From contig JADJYW010000001.1 of NCBI GenBank assembly GCA_016719605.1, forward strand, positions 992,001 through 1,056,000: 64,000 bases of DNA, read 5' to 3'. Both the position numbers and the translations under genes were made by a program. The notes beneath the pieces are model-generated. The model did not search any database. It was not told the DNA's origin and saw only the letters and a program-made list of their open reading frames with translations. Shown here piece by piece: positions 1-8,840 of the stretch (positions are counted from its first letter, which is position 1; each line of letters starts with the position of its first letter). The DNA comes from Lewinellaceae bacterium (GTDB lineage Bacteria; Bacteroidota; Bacteroidia; Chitinophagales; Saprospiraceae).

Positions 1-1972
1 GCCCCGGCACCACACCGCTGCATTTGGCGCGAACGGTCATTTTCACCGTCGCCGTCGCGAACGGCTGCAGATCGCCGATTTCAAAAAAGAGCGTGTCGCC
101 GGTTTGCGCCGTCAGCGCCGGATCGGACTGTACCAGCTCGACGGACGGGGGCAGAACGGCCGCTGTTGTCGCACCTAAGGCCTCGATCGTACCGATATTT
201 TTGGCAAAAACAGATACCTCCGAAGTCCGCGAACAATCCTCCTGAAAATCGGCGGGCAACCCCAGTAGCACCTCGAGTTCTGCGCATTGCCGCAGCGGCT
301 GGAGCAAAAATGTAGCGCGAACCGTGTCCCCTGCAGAAACGGCGCCGGGGTCAAATGTTTGGTTGTTCTGACAAACCTCCCAGTTTTCCGCCGAAAACTG
401 CTGTACCGAGAGCGTAAACGGGGTTTGGTCAATACACTGAAAATAGGTTCGTCCGTCGCCGGGGCAAGGGCGCAATTCGGATTGGGCAACGCCGGCAAGC
501 AGCACGGTCGCGTCCATGGCGGGCACTGTCGCCGGGTCGTCGGGCAGGCAATTGCCGTCGGGGTCGGTCAGGATGCGCACCGCGACGGGCGTCAGCACAC
601 ACTGGCCGACCACCTCCGCCGGATCGTTGCAGCCGGGGCCGTTGTACTGGATGACAATTTTGTCGGGCGAAAGCACCAGGTGCCGACACACACCCGCTAC
701 TGCGCAGTCGGACAGCAAGGGGTTTTGATATATTTCGATGGAATACCCCACTTTGCGGAGGTTTCCCAGTGCGGAAATGTCGGTCAATGCGTCGTTTTGA
801 AAAATTTGCAACGTGATGCCGACCCACTTGAGTTGGTCGAGGCCGGCGAGACCGGCCAACCCGGGATTGCCCCAAATGGATAAATGCGCCCCCACCGAAT
901 CCAGGTTATGCAAACCGTTCAAACTGGTGAGCTGGCCGTTGGAGCCAATGTTGATCGAGCCATAGGTGCGCGTAAGGTTGGCGAGCGCGGACAAATCGGT
1001 AAGCGCCGGATTCTGCGTAATTTCCAGATCGGAGCCGAGTCCGGTCAGGTTCTCCAAGCCGGCGAGGCTGGCCAATACCGGATTTTGGGTCACCGAAAAA
1101 TTGCCGCCGACGGCAGTCAGGTTTCCCAAAGCGGTGATGTCTGCCAGTGCGGCATTTTGTTTCAGCGAAAAACTAAACGCGGTGGTATTCAGCGCGTTCA
1201 AGCCATCGAGCGAGGCCAGTTTTCCGCAGGATTCGATGGTAAAATCCTGGCCGGCATACTGCAAATTATTCAGGCCATTCAGGCTGACGAGGTTTGGGCA
1301 GTCGTATATCCAGCCGCCTTCGTGGAGCGAGTCTATGCCCTGCAGGCCATCGAGCGAGGTGAGCGCGACATTGTCCAAAAGGAGCAATTGGCCGGCGATT
1401 TTTTGTATTTTGGAAAACGGCGTCAGGTCCGTTAAATGTTCCAGGTATTGAATTCTGAGGCCGCCATTGATACTGGACAGGTTGCTGATGGGCGAAAAAT
1501 CCGTCACGGCGCCCTGATAGGACAACTCGAACCCGCCGCCGAGGGTCGTGATATTTTGCAAACCGTCCAGCGACGTGAGCGATTGATTTGCGCTGAGACT
1601 AAAGCCTCCGCCCACGGCGGTGAGTTTTGCCAACCCGCTGATACTGTACAATTGTTCATTGCCACCGATGGACAGGCTGCCGCCAAGTGAATCGAGATTT
1701 TGAAGCCCGTCGAGGTTTTGCAGCCAGATATTTCCATTCAGGATCAAACTGCCGCTGATTGCCGTGATTTCATGCAAACTGTCCAGATTTGAAACGGTCG
1801 AGCCGGTTACCCAGACATCGCCATCTATGGTGGTGCAGCCGGGATATGTTGTTTTGAAAGCATTGACTTCGTCCTGAGTGGTAAAATAAACGCTGCCCCA
1901 CGGACAGTTTTGCGCCTGTACTGCGCCAGGAATAATCAGTGCAAAGAGTGCAAAAACAATTGTTTTTTGCAT
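1..1972 (-). CDS. Secreted receptor-L/leucine-rich-repeat-like surface protein (C-terminus beyond window)
   Basis: The reading frame is open from an ATG at 1972 to the window edge (657 codons visible). It starts with a clear signal peptide (residues 1-21, MQKTIVFALFALI..., ending AQA-like VQAQ). A cysteine-containing start (CPWGSVYFTTQDEV) is followed by about 20 irregular 22-25 residue repeats of the LxxLxxLxxIGGxLxIxxN type, resembling the receptor L domain / BspA-like LRR fold (residues about 25-430). After that comes a beta-rich region resembling CARDB/DUF11 modules. The protein at 60215-62728 has the same opening (CP.G...TTQ...I/V..F.T.YPGC), so the two are paralogues. Probable cell-surface or secreted binding protein; any T9SS sorting domain would lie outside the window. 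A terminator separates it from the gene upstream, so it needs its own promoter in 1973-2014. Confidence 0.85.
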   Translation of the reverse strand, partial: MQKTIVFALFALIIPGAVQAQNCPWGSVYFTTQDEVNAFKTTYPGCTTIDGDVWVTGSTVSNLDSLHEITAISGSLILNGNIWLQNLDGLQNLDSLGGSLSIGGNEQLYSISGLAKLTAVGGGFSLSANQSLTSLDGLQNITTLGGGFELSYQGAVTDFSPISNLSSINGGLRIQYLEHLTDLTPFSKIQKIAGQLLLLDNVALTSLDGLQGIDSLHEGGWIYDCPNLVSLNGLNNLQYAGQDFTIESCGKLASLDGLNALNTTAFSFSLKQNAALADITALGNLTAVGGNFSVTQNPVLASLAGLENLTGLGSDLEITQNPALTDLSALANLTRTYGSINIGSNGQLTSLNGLHNLDSVGAHLSIWGNPGLAGLAGLDQLKWVGITLQIFQNDALTDISALGNLRKVGYSIEIYQNPLLSDCAVAGVCRHLVLSPDKIVIQYNGPGCNDPAEVVGQCVLTPVAVRILTDPDGNCLPDDPATVPAMDATVLLAGVAQSELRPCPGDGRTYFQCIDQTPFTLSVQQFSAENWEVCQNNQTFDPGAVSAGDTVRATFLLQPLRQCAELEVLLGLPADFQEDCSRTSEVSVFAKNIGTIEALGATTAAVLPPSVELVQSDPALTAQTGDTLFFEIGDLQPFATATVKMTVRAKCSGVVPG

Positions 1973-2014
1973 AGACGTGGTAGTTTAGGTAGTTGATAAA
2001 AATCGGGTTTTGAT

Positions 2015-2054
2015 AAAAAACGGGCCGCTTTGAATAAATTTTCAAAGCGGCCCG
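2015..2054 (-). terminator. Rho-independent terminator of giant gene A
   Basis: A perfect 14 bp stem, CGGGCCGCTTTGAA (2021-2034) paired with 2041-2054, has a 6 nt loop. On the minus strand it is followed directly by six U residues (2015-2020). It lies 73 bp past the stop of the 2127-10702 gene, which it should terminate. Confidence 0.9.
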
Positions 2055-2126
2055 GTACGCTGCAATCTCAGGATATTTTCAAATCCTCTGCATGGTTTCA
2101 CGAAAGTTATTCCGGCATCCGGTACG

Positions 2127-3917
2127 CTATCGCGCCACCTGATCCTCCACGACCGCCGACGGTGTCAGGAGGCCTACGTTGCTCAACAGGATATTGCGGT
2201 CGTTGGCCGAACCGTTGTACTTCACCACACCGTCCAGATTATAATCGGCTTGCAAGTAGCCCGGAATAATGGCGTTGGGTGTGTTCAGGCCTACTACCGC
2301 GAGGATGGTGTTGCGATCGTTGTTGCTGCCGTTGTACTTAATCTGGGGGTCTATACGGCCGTTTCCGGCCCAGAGCACATAGCGGCCGCCGATGAGGCGC
2401 TGGGCCGGATTGAATCCGTTGTGTGCATAAAAACCCTCCGGAGGCAAGTTTGTGAAATCTTTTTCCGTGGCCAGGCACTCCGGATATTGCGATACGCTTC
2501 CCAATTGCACGCCGAAGTGGTTGCGGTGTCGAACGGTCAAATAGTACGACAGATCGGCGGGAATGCCAAACGCAACCGGCGATACACCGTCCACATCCAC
2601 TACATCGCCGTCGCGCTGGACGAGGGCCGAGCGGGTAGCGACTACTGTTGCCGGATTTTGGGCGCTGCGCAATTCCAAAAACACCCAGTCCACGATGGCA
2701 TTGGAGCCGCTCACGGCAAGGACGGCGGATGTAGTTTGTTCGCCGCCGCCGCCGCCCAGATGGTTAAAGCTCGTCAAATCAGAGTACGGTTCATCCAGCG
2801 GGATCAGGCCACCGACCCGCAATTGATCATTCATCAACTGCGTGGCGGGAACGTATGGCCCCTGCAGGAAAACCCGAGGCTTTGTCCAAATAAACGGCAA
2901 CGGGCTGGCTTGTATCCACCGCACCGTACAAACACAGGGAGTCATTGCTCCGGGGCAGAGGGTTGACAGGGTTAGCAGGTAACTACCGGGGGTATTGATC
3001 TGTGCCGCAGAGAAAATGATTTGCACATTATTGGTTGTGCTGCCACTTAGCGCCAGGCCATTGGGGCCGGACAGCGACCAGGATACCGGTGTTCCGAAGC
3101 ACGGCTGGCCGCTCGGGGTCACACACCCGAAATAGCCGGAGATCAGCACCTGAGCGGCAGGGCAAGGAATCACCGGGGTTGGTGGTCCCTGGGCGCAGAA
3201 CAGTTGGTAGTTCACCCCGTTTTGGGTGAGTGTCAGGTTGGGCATGTTACAAACGCAGGTGTCGCACACAATGGTAATCGTGTCATACAGTACTTTTTCA
3301 AAACAGATCAGCCCTGTCAGCGGGTCTCGTTCCACCGCCAGATATGAAATGATGTATGACCCGCTCCCGCTGAACGTGTGCATGGGCATATCGCCCGCCA
3401 TAAACGGTCCGAATACGTTTGGCCCTTCTCCCCAGTTGATAAATTCGATCACATCGCAGTCCGGCAGGTTGCCGATGAGCAGCGTGGCCTTGCAAAGACT
3501 GGTGTCCACGGTGACAACGGTTGCATTCATAACGGTCTGGCAGAACAGATCATAGTCCAGACAACAGGAGTCGCAAATCACATAAACCGAGTCGCAGTGT
3601 GTGTATTCCCAACAAACCATACTGTCCGGGTCCAGCTCCTGGATGAGGTAGCAGATTTCATAAATGCCGGTTCCGGTGTAGGTGTGCGAAATCGGGGTGG
3701 CATCGCCTACCGGGCCTGTGCTGCTGCCGTCCCCCAGAACCAGGTGACCTGCATACAATCGCTCAGACCCATGCCATTGACGGATACGGTGCAATTTCCC
3801 AGCGTACCGAAATACTCGAAGTTGGCTACTGCATTGACAAAAGCGAGAGAGTCGGTGCAGCATGGACACTCCGGAACCAGAATCTTGAAATCGCAACGAC
3901 AGGTGTCGCCCCCACAA
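2127..3917 (-). CDS. Giant surface protein A, C-terminal part (PKD-like modules and dockerin-like end)
   Basis: This is the 3' part of one 8.6 kb gene that begins at 10702. Meaningful reading in this frame begins near 3735; residues before GDGSSTG are out of frame, because a G-run there (TGGGGG, probably one G short) breaks the frame. The piece holds PKD-like modules with paired Cys (CDSCCLDYD, CDTCVCN), a beta-rich region, and a C-terminal region with two copies of a module (IKYNGSNNDRNTIL, then VKYNGSANDRNILL). The second copy is preceded by DYNLDG, a D-x-N-x-D-G calcium-loop signature like dockerin/EF-hand repeats. No T9SS type A motif is visible at the end. The stop is followed by a strong terminator. 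Function is inferred only as cell-surface adhesion or scaffolding. Confidence 0.75.
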   Translation of the reverse strand: MWGRHLSLRFQDSGSGVSMLHRLSRFCQCSSQLRVFRYAGKLHRIRQWHGSERLYAGHLVLGDGSSTGPVGDATPISHTYTGTGIYEICYLIQELDPDSMVCWEYTHCDSVYVICDSCCLDYDLFCQTVMNATVVTVDTSLCKATLLIGNLPDCDVIEFINWGEGPNVFGPFMAGDMPMHTFSGSGSYIISYLAVERDPLTGLICFEKVLYDTITIVCDTCVCNMPNLTLTQNGVNYQLFCAQGPPTPVIPCPAAQVLISGYFGCVTPSGQPCFGTPVSWSLSGPNGLALSGSTTNNVQIIFSAAQINTPGSYLLTLSTLCPGAMTPCVCTVRWIQASPLPFIWTKPRVFLQGPYVPATQLMNDQLRVGGLIPLDEPYSDLTSFNHLGGGGGEQTTSAVLAVSGSNAIVDWVFLELRSAQNPATVVATRSALVQRDGDVVDVDGVSPVAFGIPADLSYYLTVRHRNHFGVQLGSVSQYPECLATEKDFTNLPPEGFYAHNGFNPAQRLIGGRYVLWAGNGRIDPQIKYNGSNNDRNTILAVVGLNTPNAIIPGYLQADYNLDGVVKYNGSANDRNILLSNVGLLTPSAVVEDQVAR

Positions 3918-4087
3918 ATCGCAATCAGATTCAGGTCGTACAAGCCCGCTTGTGGGAAATACGAAGGCGGCAACGAAAAACCGAAACCAGGTGTAGCCCC
4001 CATACTGCCGCTTTGCGGAGGCAACCCGTCGGGCCGGTTAGTGTCCAGAACATCGGCGTTTGCGGCGGGCAAATGGCGCCCATACAC
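3707..4087 (-). CDS. Giant surface protein A, short bridging fragment in the third frame
   Basis: Between about 4036 and 3735 gene A continues in this frame. The residues (DGLPPQSGSMGATPGFGFSL through SDCMQVTWFWG) join smoothly to WTLTGP of the upstream piece and to GDGSSTG of the downstream piece, giving a PKD-like domain ending in TWFWGDGSS. The frame enters and leaves through one-base differences in C and G runs. It is not an independent gene. Confidence 0.6.
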   Translation of the reverse strand: MYGRHLPAANADVLDTNRPDGLPPQSGSMGATPGFGFSLPPSYFPQAGLYDLNLIAICGGDTCRCDFKILVPECPCCTDSLAFVNAVANFEYFGTLGNCTVSVNGMGLSDCMQVTWFWGTAAAQAR

Positions 4088-7000
4088 AAGAAATTTCCGC
4101 TAAATGTCCAGGGAATCAACCCTTGGCATTGCGCGAAGAGCGTATCGCCACATACTGCCGGGAAGTTGGGCGCTCCCTGAACGGGGCGATACGACATGTC
4201 GGAGTATGTCCCGCATTTGCAGGTATCGCAGGGGGGAATGAAAATACACAGTGTGTCGCCCTCGAAACAGCACCAGTCGTCCGGATCGGTAGAGTCGTGC
4301 AGCCGCACCTCGAACGTCAACTTGTCGCCCGGGTTTAGCCCGCTGCCAAAGATGTTGGTAGTGATGGTGGTAATACCGTTGGGCAGCAACGGCGGGACCA
4401 GCGGCACTGAGCTTGGAAACACCAGCACCGGCGGTACGCCGATCTGTGTAAATATCAGTTCGTCGGCCGTATGCTGCGGGGAAGAGGTATTCTGGAATGT
4501 CATGGTGTACTCGTAATAGGTATTGCCATTGGCATCTTTCAAACACCGGATCGTGTCTTCCAAAACCTGAATGCAGGGAAAATCCTGCTGCGGGCACTCA
4601 AAAACAAGGGTATCCGAGCAGGCGCTACTGTCTTGCCCGTTGGACCCCGGAATGATCCAGTGCAGCACGACCGTCTGCGGGATTTCACTGGGGTCGTCTA
4701 TCCCGTCTATACAAAAATTGATCAGACCGGCAATGGTTCCGTTTGGAACATAGCCCGACACATGCTGCCACTGGATCAGGTTATACAGCGAAACAGGGTT
4801 GTTCCAATCGGCCGGCGAAGGGCCGCCAATAAAGTGCGAGCCGAAACTAACGCCTGGCGTGAGCAGTTCGAGTTCGAGGCTGGTGAAGAAATTATAATTG
4901 CAGTTGTTGGTGATATCCAGCTCGTAGCAACAGGAGTCTGTGTTCGCAGTATGCACCACTACGTCGTTTTCTTCACACGGGTCACAACAGGGTTCCAGGG
5001 TTACGCAGAACGGGGTCGTGCTATTGCAACAATCGTTGCTGCCGGATAGTCCCAAATTCATACAGACTATAGTGGGCGTCAAAACAGGCGCCAAGGCCAC
5101 TAATTTGACGCACAGCTGGTTCGATGTACTGCCCGGGGCAATCGCCGGTATCAGGTTGAGCGCGATGGAAGGGGCGGTAAAACTGATGTTGGGCGGCGGG
5201 CAGGGTTTGAAGGAAAAACCCGGCGTCAGGCCGCTCATGATCAGTTGGTTGGCGATAAAAGTCAGGTCGGTGCTGGTGTTCTCTACCGTGAGAAATAGAC
5301 AGTATTCCTTCGGATTGGCCGGGTCGCAGTAAATGCTGTCGGTCTTGACCACTACGCAGGTATCGCCCAATACCGGCAAGGGACACTCGAAATAACAGGT
5401 GTCCGTACAGGCTAAGTACGGCTTGTCGTCGGGGCCTTTGACGTACCAGCGAAAAACGACACACTGCGGTACCTGGCTCGGGGTCATGATATTCCCAAGG
5501 CAAAATTTTAAAGCATTGGGATAGGTGCCCTGCGGTATCCCCTGAAAAGGATTGTGCTTGAAAGACAACAAGGTGCCGTTTGGATTCGGGTTTCCAGTCC
5601 AGGCAAATGTACTATTCAGCGTTACATTGTTGAACACCACACCCGGTGTCAGGCTTTCCGCCTCGATGTAAGCCACCGGCCCGGCATGTACGTCCAGGGT
5701 CATATTGAAACAACATTTGCTGGTATCGGGCTGGGTTTTGGTCACCCACAGGGAGTCGCAGGGGAAGTCGGGATTGTTCGGGCATTCGCATTTAAATACC
5801 TCCACATCGCCAAACTCAGTTTTGCCGGGCAGGCCCATGTCAATGTAGTAACTGGTTGTTTTTACCCAGTTGGAGGAGTTGGGTACGTTGCTGTTGCCGG
5901 GGGGAGGTGCAGGCAAGCCGGCCAGCCCATATACTACTTCATTATCACCAGGATAAGGATTGAAACCGAACGTGTACTTGAGCGCATCGCCGGTACTCCA
6001 GATCAGCTCGTCGCAGTCGGTGGGTTTGTCCTGTATAAAATCAAACCCGGCATAACCGTAATCCATGCCGCCGGCACAGTTGGTATTGGCGGAAAAATTA
6101 CCCACATAAAAAGTAGTCGGCGAACCCCAGGCCGGATCGCAGCAATACTCCAGCACCCTGGAATCGTGGGCCGGGTTTCCAAAAAACTGCGGGTCAGGCC
6201 AGTCCCGGTTGGTCGTCCGTTCTCCGATGAGCATTTTTCCACTTTGAGAAAACGCCAGGTCGGAAGGCGCGTTGGAGTAAATTTTGCCCGGCACAGGCGG
6301 AATTTGCAATACCGGGGTAGCCGCGCCGGAAAAATCGCCGGCACCCGTCAGGGCTATGGACCAGACTTCATTGCTTACTGTATTGCTTGGCCTGCCCAGG
6401 TCTTCCTGCCATACGTTGTAGTACAACCGGCCATTTTGCGGATGTACCTGTATGCCATAAGGCCGGTCGCCCAACGGAATATAGGTCGGATCGGTTGGTG
6501 GAAACGTTTGGGAACCCGGGTGGTCGTAGATGCTCTGAACGATTCCGTTGATATCAATCCGGTATATTTTCCCGTCCGTGAAATTGGTGACAAAAAACTG
6601 GTTATGGGTTTTGTCGTAACAGATATTGCCCAGCCCGGAGCCGGTATTGTAGATGAAATTAGTGTTTACCGGGTTGGGATTGAGGGTCGTCGATACGAAA
6701 TCGGTTACAGCCCCGGTGGTCGGATTGATTTTATATATCCCGCCGGCGCCGGCCGGGCCGAAGGTCACGTTGTTGTTAAACGGATCAAAAAATTTCCCAT
6801 AAATGGTAGAAGCCGTGGCATATACAAAATCATTGGCATCAATGGCCAGCCCGAATACCTGCCCCATCCGGCTGTACACCCATTGCGGGTCTTTGACCAT
6901 ACCCACACTCGGCAAGAAGTTACCCGGGTTGGAAGCATCCATGCCGTTTGCCGGAACATTCGTCAAGGCTCTGGGGTCAACAAGGGCGAGGACAACACCA

Positions 7001-7704
7001 TTGGGCTTCTGACCCGATTGCCAATTGTACGGGTTATTAAATCCCGAAAAACAGGTCAATGCTGCCTGGCCGCAAAGGTTGGGCGGGCTGCCGGGGCCGC
7101 ATACCACCGTTACGCTGAACGAACAACTCGTAGAGTTTCCGCAAATGTCGGTGACGGTGTAGACAACCGTCGAGACACCCGGATTGAACAGCGCTCCGCT
7201 GGCATCATTTTGCCCAAACCACGAGGTTGCTCCGGTGACAACAGCGCTCACGCCGGCTACACCACAGTTGTCGGCGATATTGGTGGGTTGCAGGTTGTAC
7301 ACGGCCACCGGGCAGCCGGTTGCCGAAATACTGGTATTCATCGGACATGTAATCGTCGGCGGTTCCATGTCCCGAACCGTCACGATGAACGAGCAACTTT
7401 GGCTCTGATTCCCGCAGGCGTCCTCCGCATAACAGGTAATCGTGTTGTCGCCTTTCGGGAATTGTGTTTGCGGCGTGATCGGGATGGACTGGTTGGGGGT
7501 GACGAGGAAGCAGAAAATTGTCGGTGCGACGGGGCAGTTATCTGTAGCCGTTGGCTTGGGTAAAACGCCGGTGTAGTAACAAACGCCCGGATTGGTGTTG
7601 ACGCTTAAGTTGGGCGGGCAACTAAACAGGAGCGGAGCCTGACTATCGTTCACAAAAATAGTTTGCGTACAAGCCGTAGTATTGAAACATGCGTCTGCCG
7701 CCAT
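3931..7704 (-). CDS. Giant surface protein A, central part (HYR modules, six-bladed-type propeller, CARDB-like modules)
   Basis: Central 1257-codon piece of gene A. It opens inside a HYR module (MAADACFNTT...), followed by two further HYR modules with the usual CP...TDNC...GNS..C.F.VTV pattern (residues about 1-200). A propeller-like region follows (about 205-620) with repeats such as GLAIDANDFVYATAS and GIYKINPTTGAVTDF, resembling SMP-30/NHL-type propellers. After it come several Cys-rich beta modules repeating the CCFNMTLDV / CCYELDITN theme. The last 20 or so residues are out of frame after a one-base difference near 4036. The apparent start is only the first Met after indels at 7738-7828. 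Inferred to be an extracellular adhesin or scaffold. Confidence 0.75.
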   Translation of the reverse strand: MAADACFNTTACTQTIFVNDSQAPLLFSCPPNLSVNTNPGVCYYTGVLPKPTATDNCPVAPTIFCFLVTPNQSIPITPQTQFPKGDNTITCYAEDACGNQSQSCSFIVTVRDMEPPTITCPMNTSISATGCPVAVYNLQPTNIADNCGVAGVSAVVTGATSWFGQNDASGALFNPGVSTVVYTVTDICGNSTSCSFSVTVVCGPGSPPNLCGQAALTCFSGFNNPYNWQSGQKPNGVVLALVDPRALTNVPANGMDASNPGNFLPSVGMVKDPQWVYSRMGQVFGLAIDANDFVYATASTIYGKFFDPFNNNVTFGPAGAGGIYKINPTTGAVTDFVSTTLNPNPVNTNFIYNTGSGLGNICYDKTHNQFFVTNFTDGKIYRIDINGIVQSIYDHPGSQTFPPTDPTYIPLGDRPYGIQVHPQNGRLYYNVWQEDLGRPSNTVSNEVWSIALTGAGDFSGAATPVLQIPPVPGKIYSNAPSDLAFSQSGKMLIGERTTNRDWPDPQFFGNPAHDSRVLEYCCDPAWGSPTTFYVGNFSANTNCAGGMDYGYAGFDFIQDKPTDCDELIWSTGDALKYTFGFNPYPGDNEVVYGLAGLPAPPPGNSNVPNSSNWVKTTSYYIDMGLPGKTEFGDVEVFKCECPNNPDFPCDSLWVTKTQPDTSKCCFNMTLDVHAGPVAYIEAESLTPGVVFNNVTLNSTFAWTGNPNPNGTLLSFKHNPFQGIPQGTYPNALKFCLGNIMTPSQVPQCVVFRWYVKGPDDKPYLACTDTCYFECPLPVLGDTCVVVKTDSIYCDPANPKEYCLFLTVENTSTDLTFIANQLIMSGLTPGFSFKPCPPPNISFTAPSIALNLIPAIAPGSTSNQLCVKLVALAPVLTPTIVCMNLGLSGSNDCCNSTTPFCVTLEPCCDPCEENDVVVHTANTDSCCYELDITNNCNYNFFTSLELELLTPGVSFGSHFIGGPSPADWNNPVSLYNLIQWQHVSGYVPNGTIAGLINFCIDGIDDPSEIPQTVVLHWIIPGSNGQDSSACSDTLVFECPQQDFPCIQVLEDTIRCLKDANGNTYYEYTMTFQNTSSPQHTADELIFTQIGVPPVLVFPSSVPLVPPLLPNGITTITTNIFGSGLNPGDKLTFEVRLHDSTDPDDWCCFEGDTLCIFIPPCDTCKCGTYSDMSYRPVQGAPNFPAVCGDTLFAQCQGLIPWTFSGNFLCMGAICPPQTPMFWTLTGPTGCLRKAAVWGLHLVSVFRCRLRISHKRACTT

Positions 7705-8840
7705 CCAGGTCCGAACGATGGAGGCATTGCAGGGCAGTAATGCCGTTGACCACCTCTGTAAAAGTGACGGTTACGGGGAGGGGCACAGTTGTCTATCGCC
7801 GTGACGATTGCCGGCAGCGGGACTTGTCTGCGCAATCGAAATGAACAACGGAGGGCGGGCAATTGATCAGCACCGGCGCCTGCGTGTCGTGCACAAAAAT
7901 GGTTTGCGAACAAGCCACCGTGTTGCCACATAAGTCCTCCGCCGTCCAGGTCCGGATGATTGCAGCATCGCAGGGTATAATACCGTTTACCACCTCCGAA
8001 AATGTTAGGCTGGGAGCTGGGGCACAGTTGTCTATTGCCACGACGATTGCCGGCGGCGGGACTTGATTCGTGCATTGGACATTAACAACGGACGGCGGAC
8101 AATTGACTAACACCGGCGCCTGATCGTCGTTGACAAAAATGGTTTGCGTACAAATGGAGGTGTTGCCGCAGGTATCCGCCGCCACCCAGGTACGAACGAT
8201 GGAGGCATCGCAGGGCAAAATACCGTTTACCACCTCGGAAGCCGTGATGGTAATGGAAGCGGCGGGTGTACAGTTGTCTGTGGCTGTAACGACAACTGAC
8301 CCCAGCAGCGGGACATCTTCTTCGCAGTCGTAATTTACAACGGGCGGCGGGCACTGCATGGTTGGCGGCACATTGTCATTCACCGTGAGGATGAACGAGC
8401 AACTTTGACTCTGATTCCCGCAGGCATCCTCCGCATAACAGGTAATCGTATTGTTGCCTTTCGGAAACTGCGTTTGCGGCGTGATCGGGATGGACTGGTT
8501 GGGGGTGACGAGGAAGCAGAAAATTTGGGGCGCCGTGGGGCAGTTGTCGTTGGCCGTTGGCTTGGGTAGCACGCCGGTGAAGTAACAAACGCCCGGATTG
8601 GTGTTGACGCTTAAGTTGGGCGGGCAACTAAACAGGAGCGGAGCCTGATTATCGTTCACAAAAATGGTTTGCACACAAGCTGTAGTATTGAAACATGCGT
8701 CCGCCGCCATCCAGGTCCGAACGATGGAGGCATTGCAGGGCAGCACGCCGTTGACCACCTCCGTAAAAGTGATGGTTACGTTGGGTGCGCAGTTGTCTAT
8801 CGCTGTGACGATGGCCGGCAGCGGGACTTGATTCGTGCAC
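7374..8840. repeat. Intragenic HYR-module duplication in gene A
   Basis: Segments about 7379-7826 and 8387-8832 are near-identical direct copies, offset about 1008 bp. Each encodes a HYR block containing CYAEDACGNQSQSCSFI and VTPNQSIPITPQTQFPKG. The 7.4-7.8 kb copy carries three indels that the other copy lacks. Confidence 0.8.

Noticed and set aside
5554..7563. 669-codon open frame on the plus strand opposite gene A
   Set aside because: Antisense of HYR/propeller coding sequence; Gly/Arg/Val-rich composition without domains, an effect of high-GC coding on the other strand.
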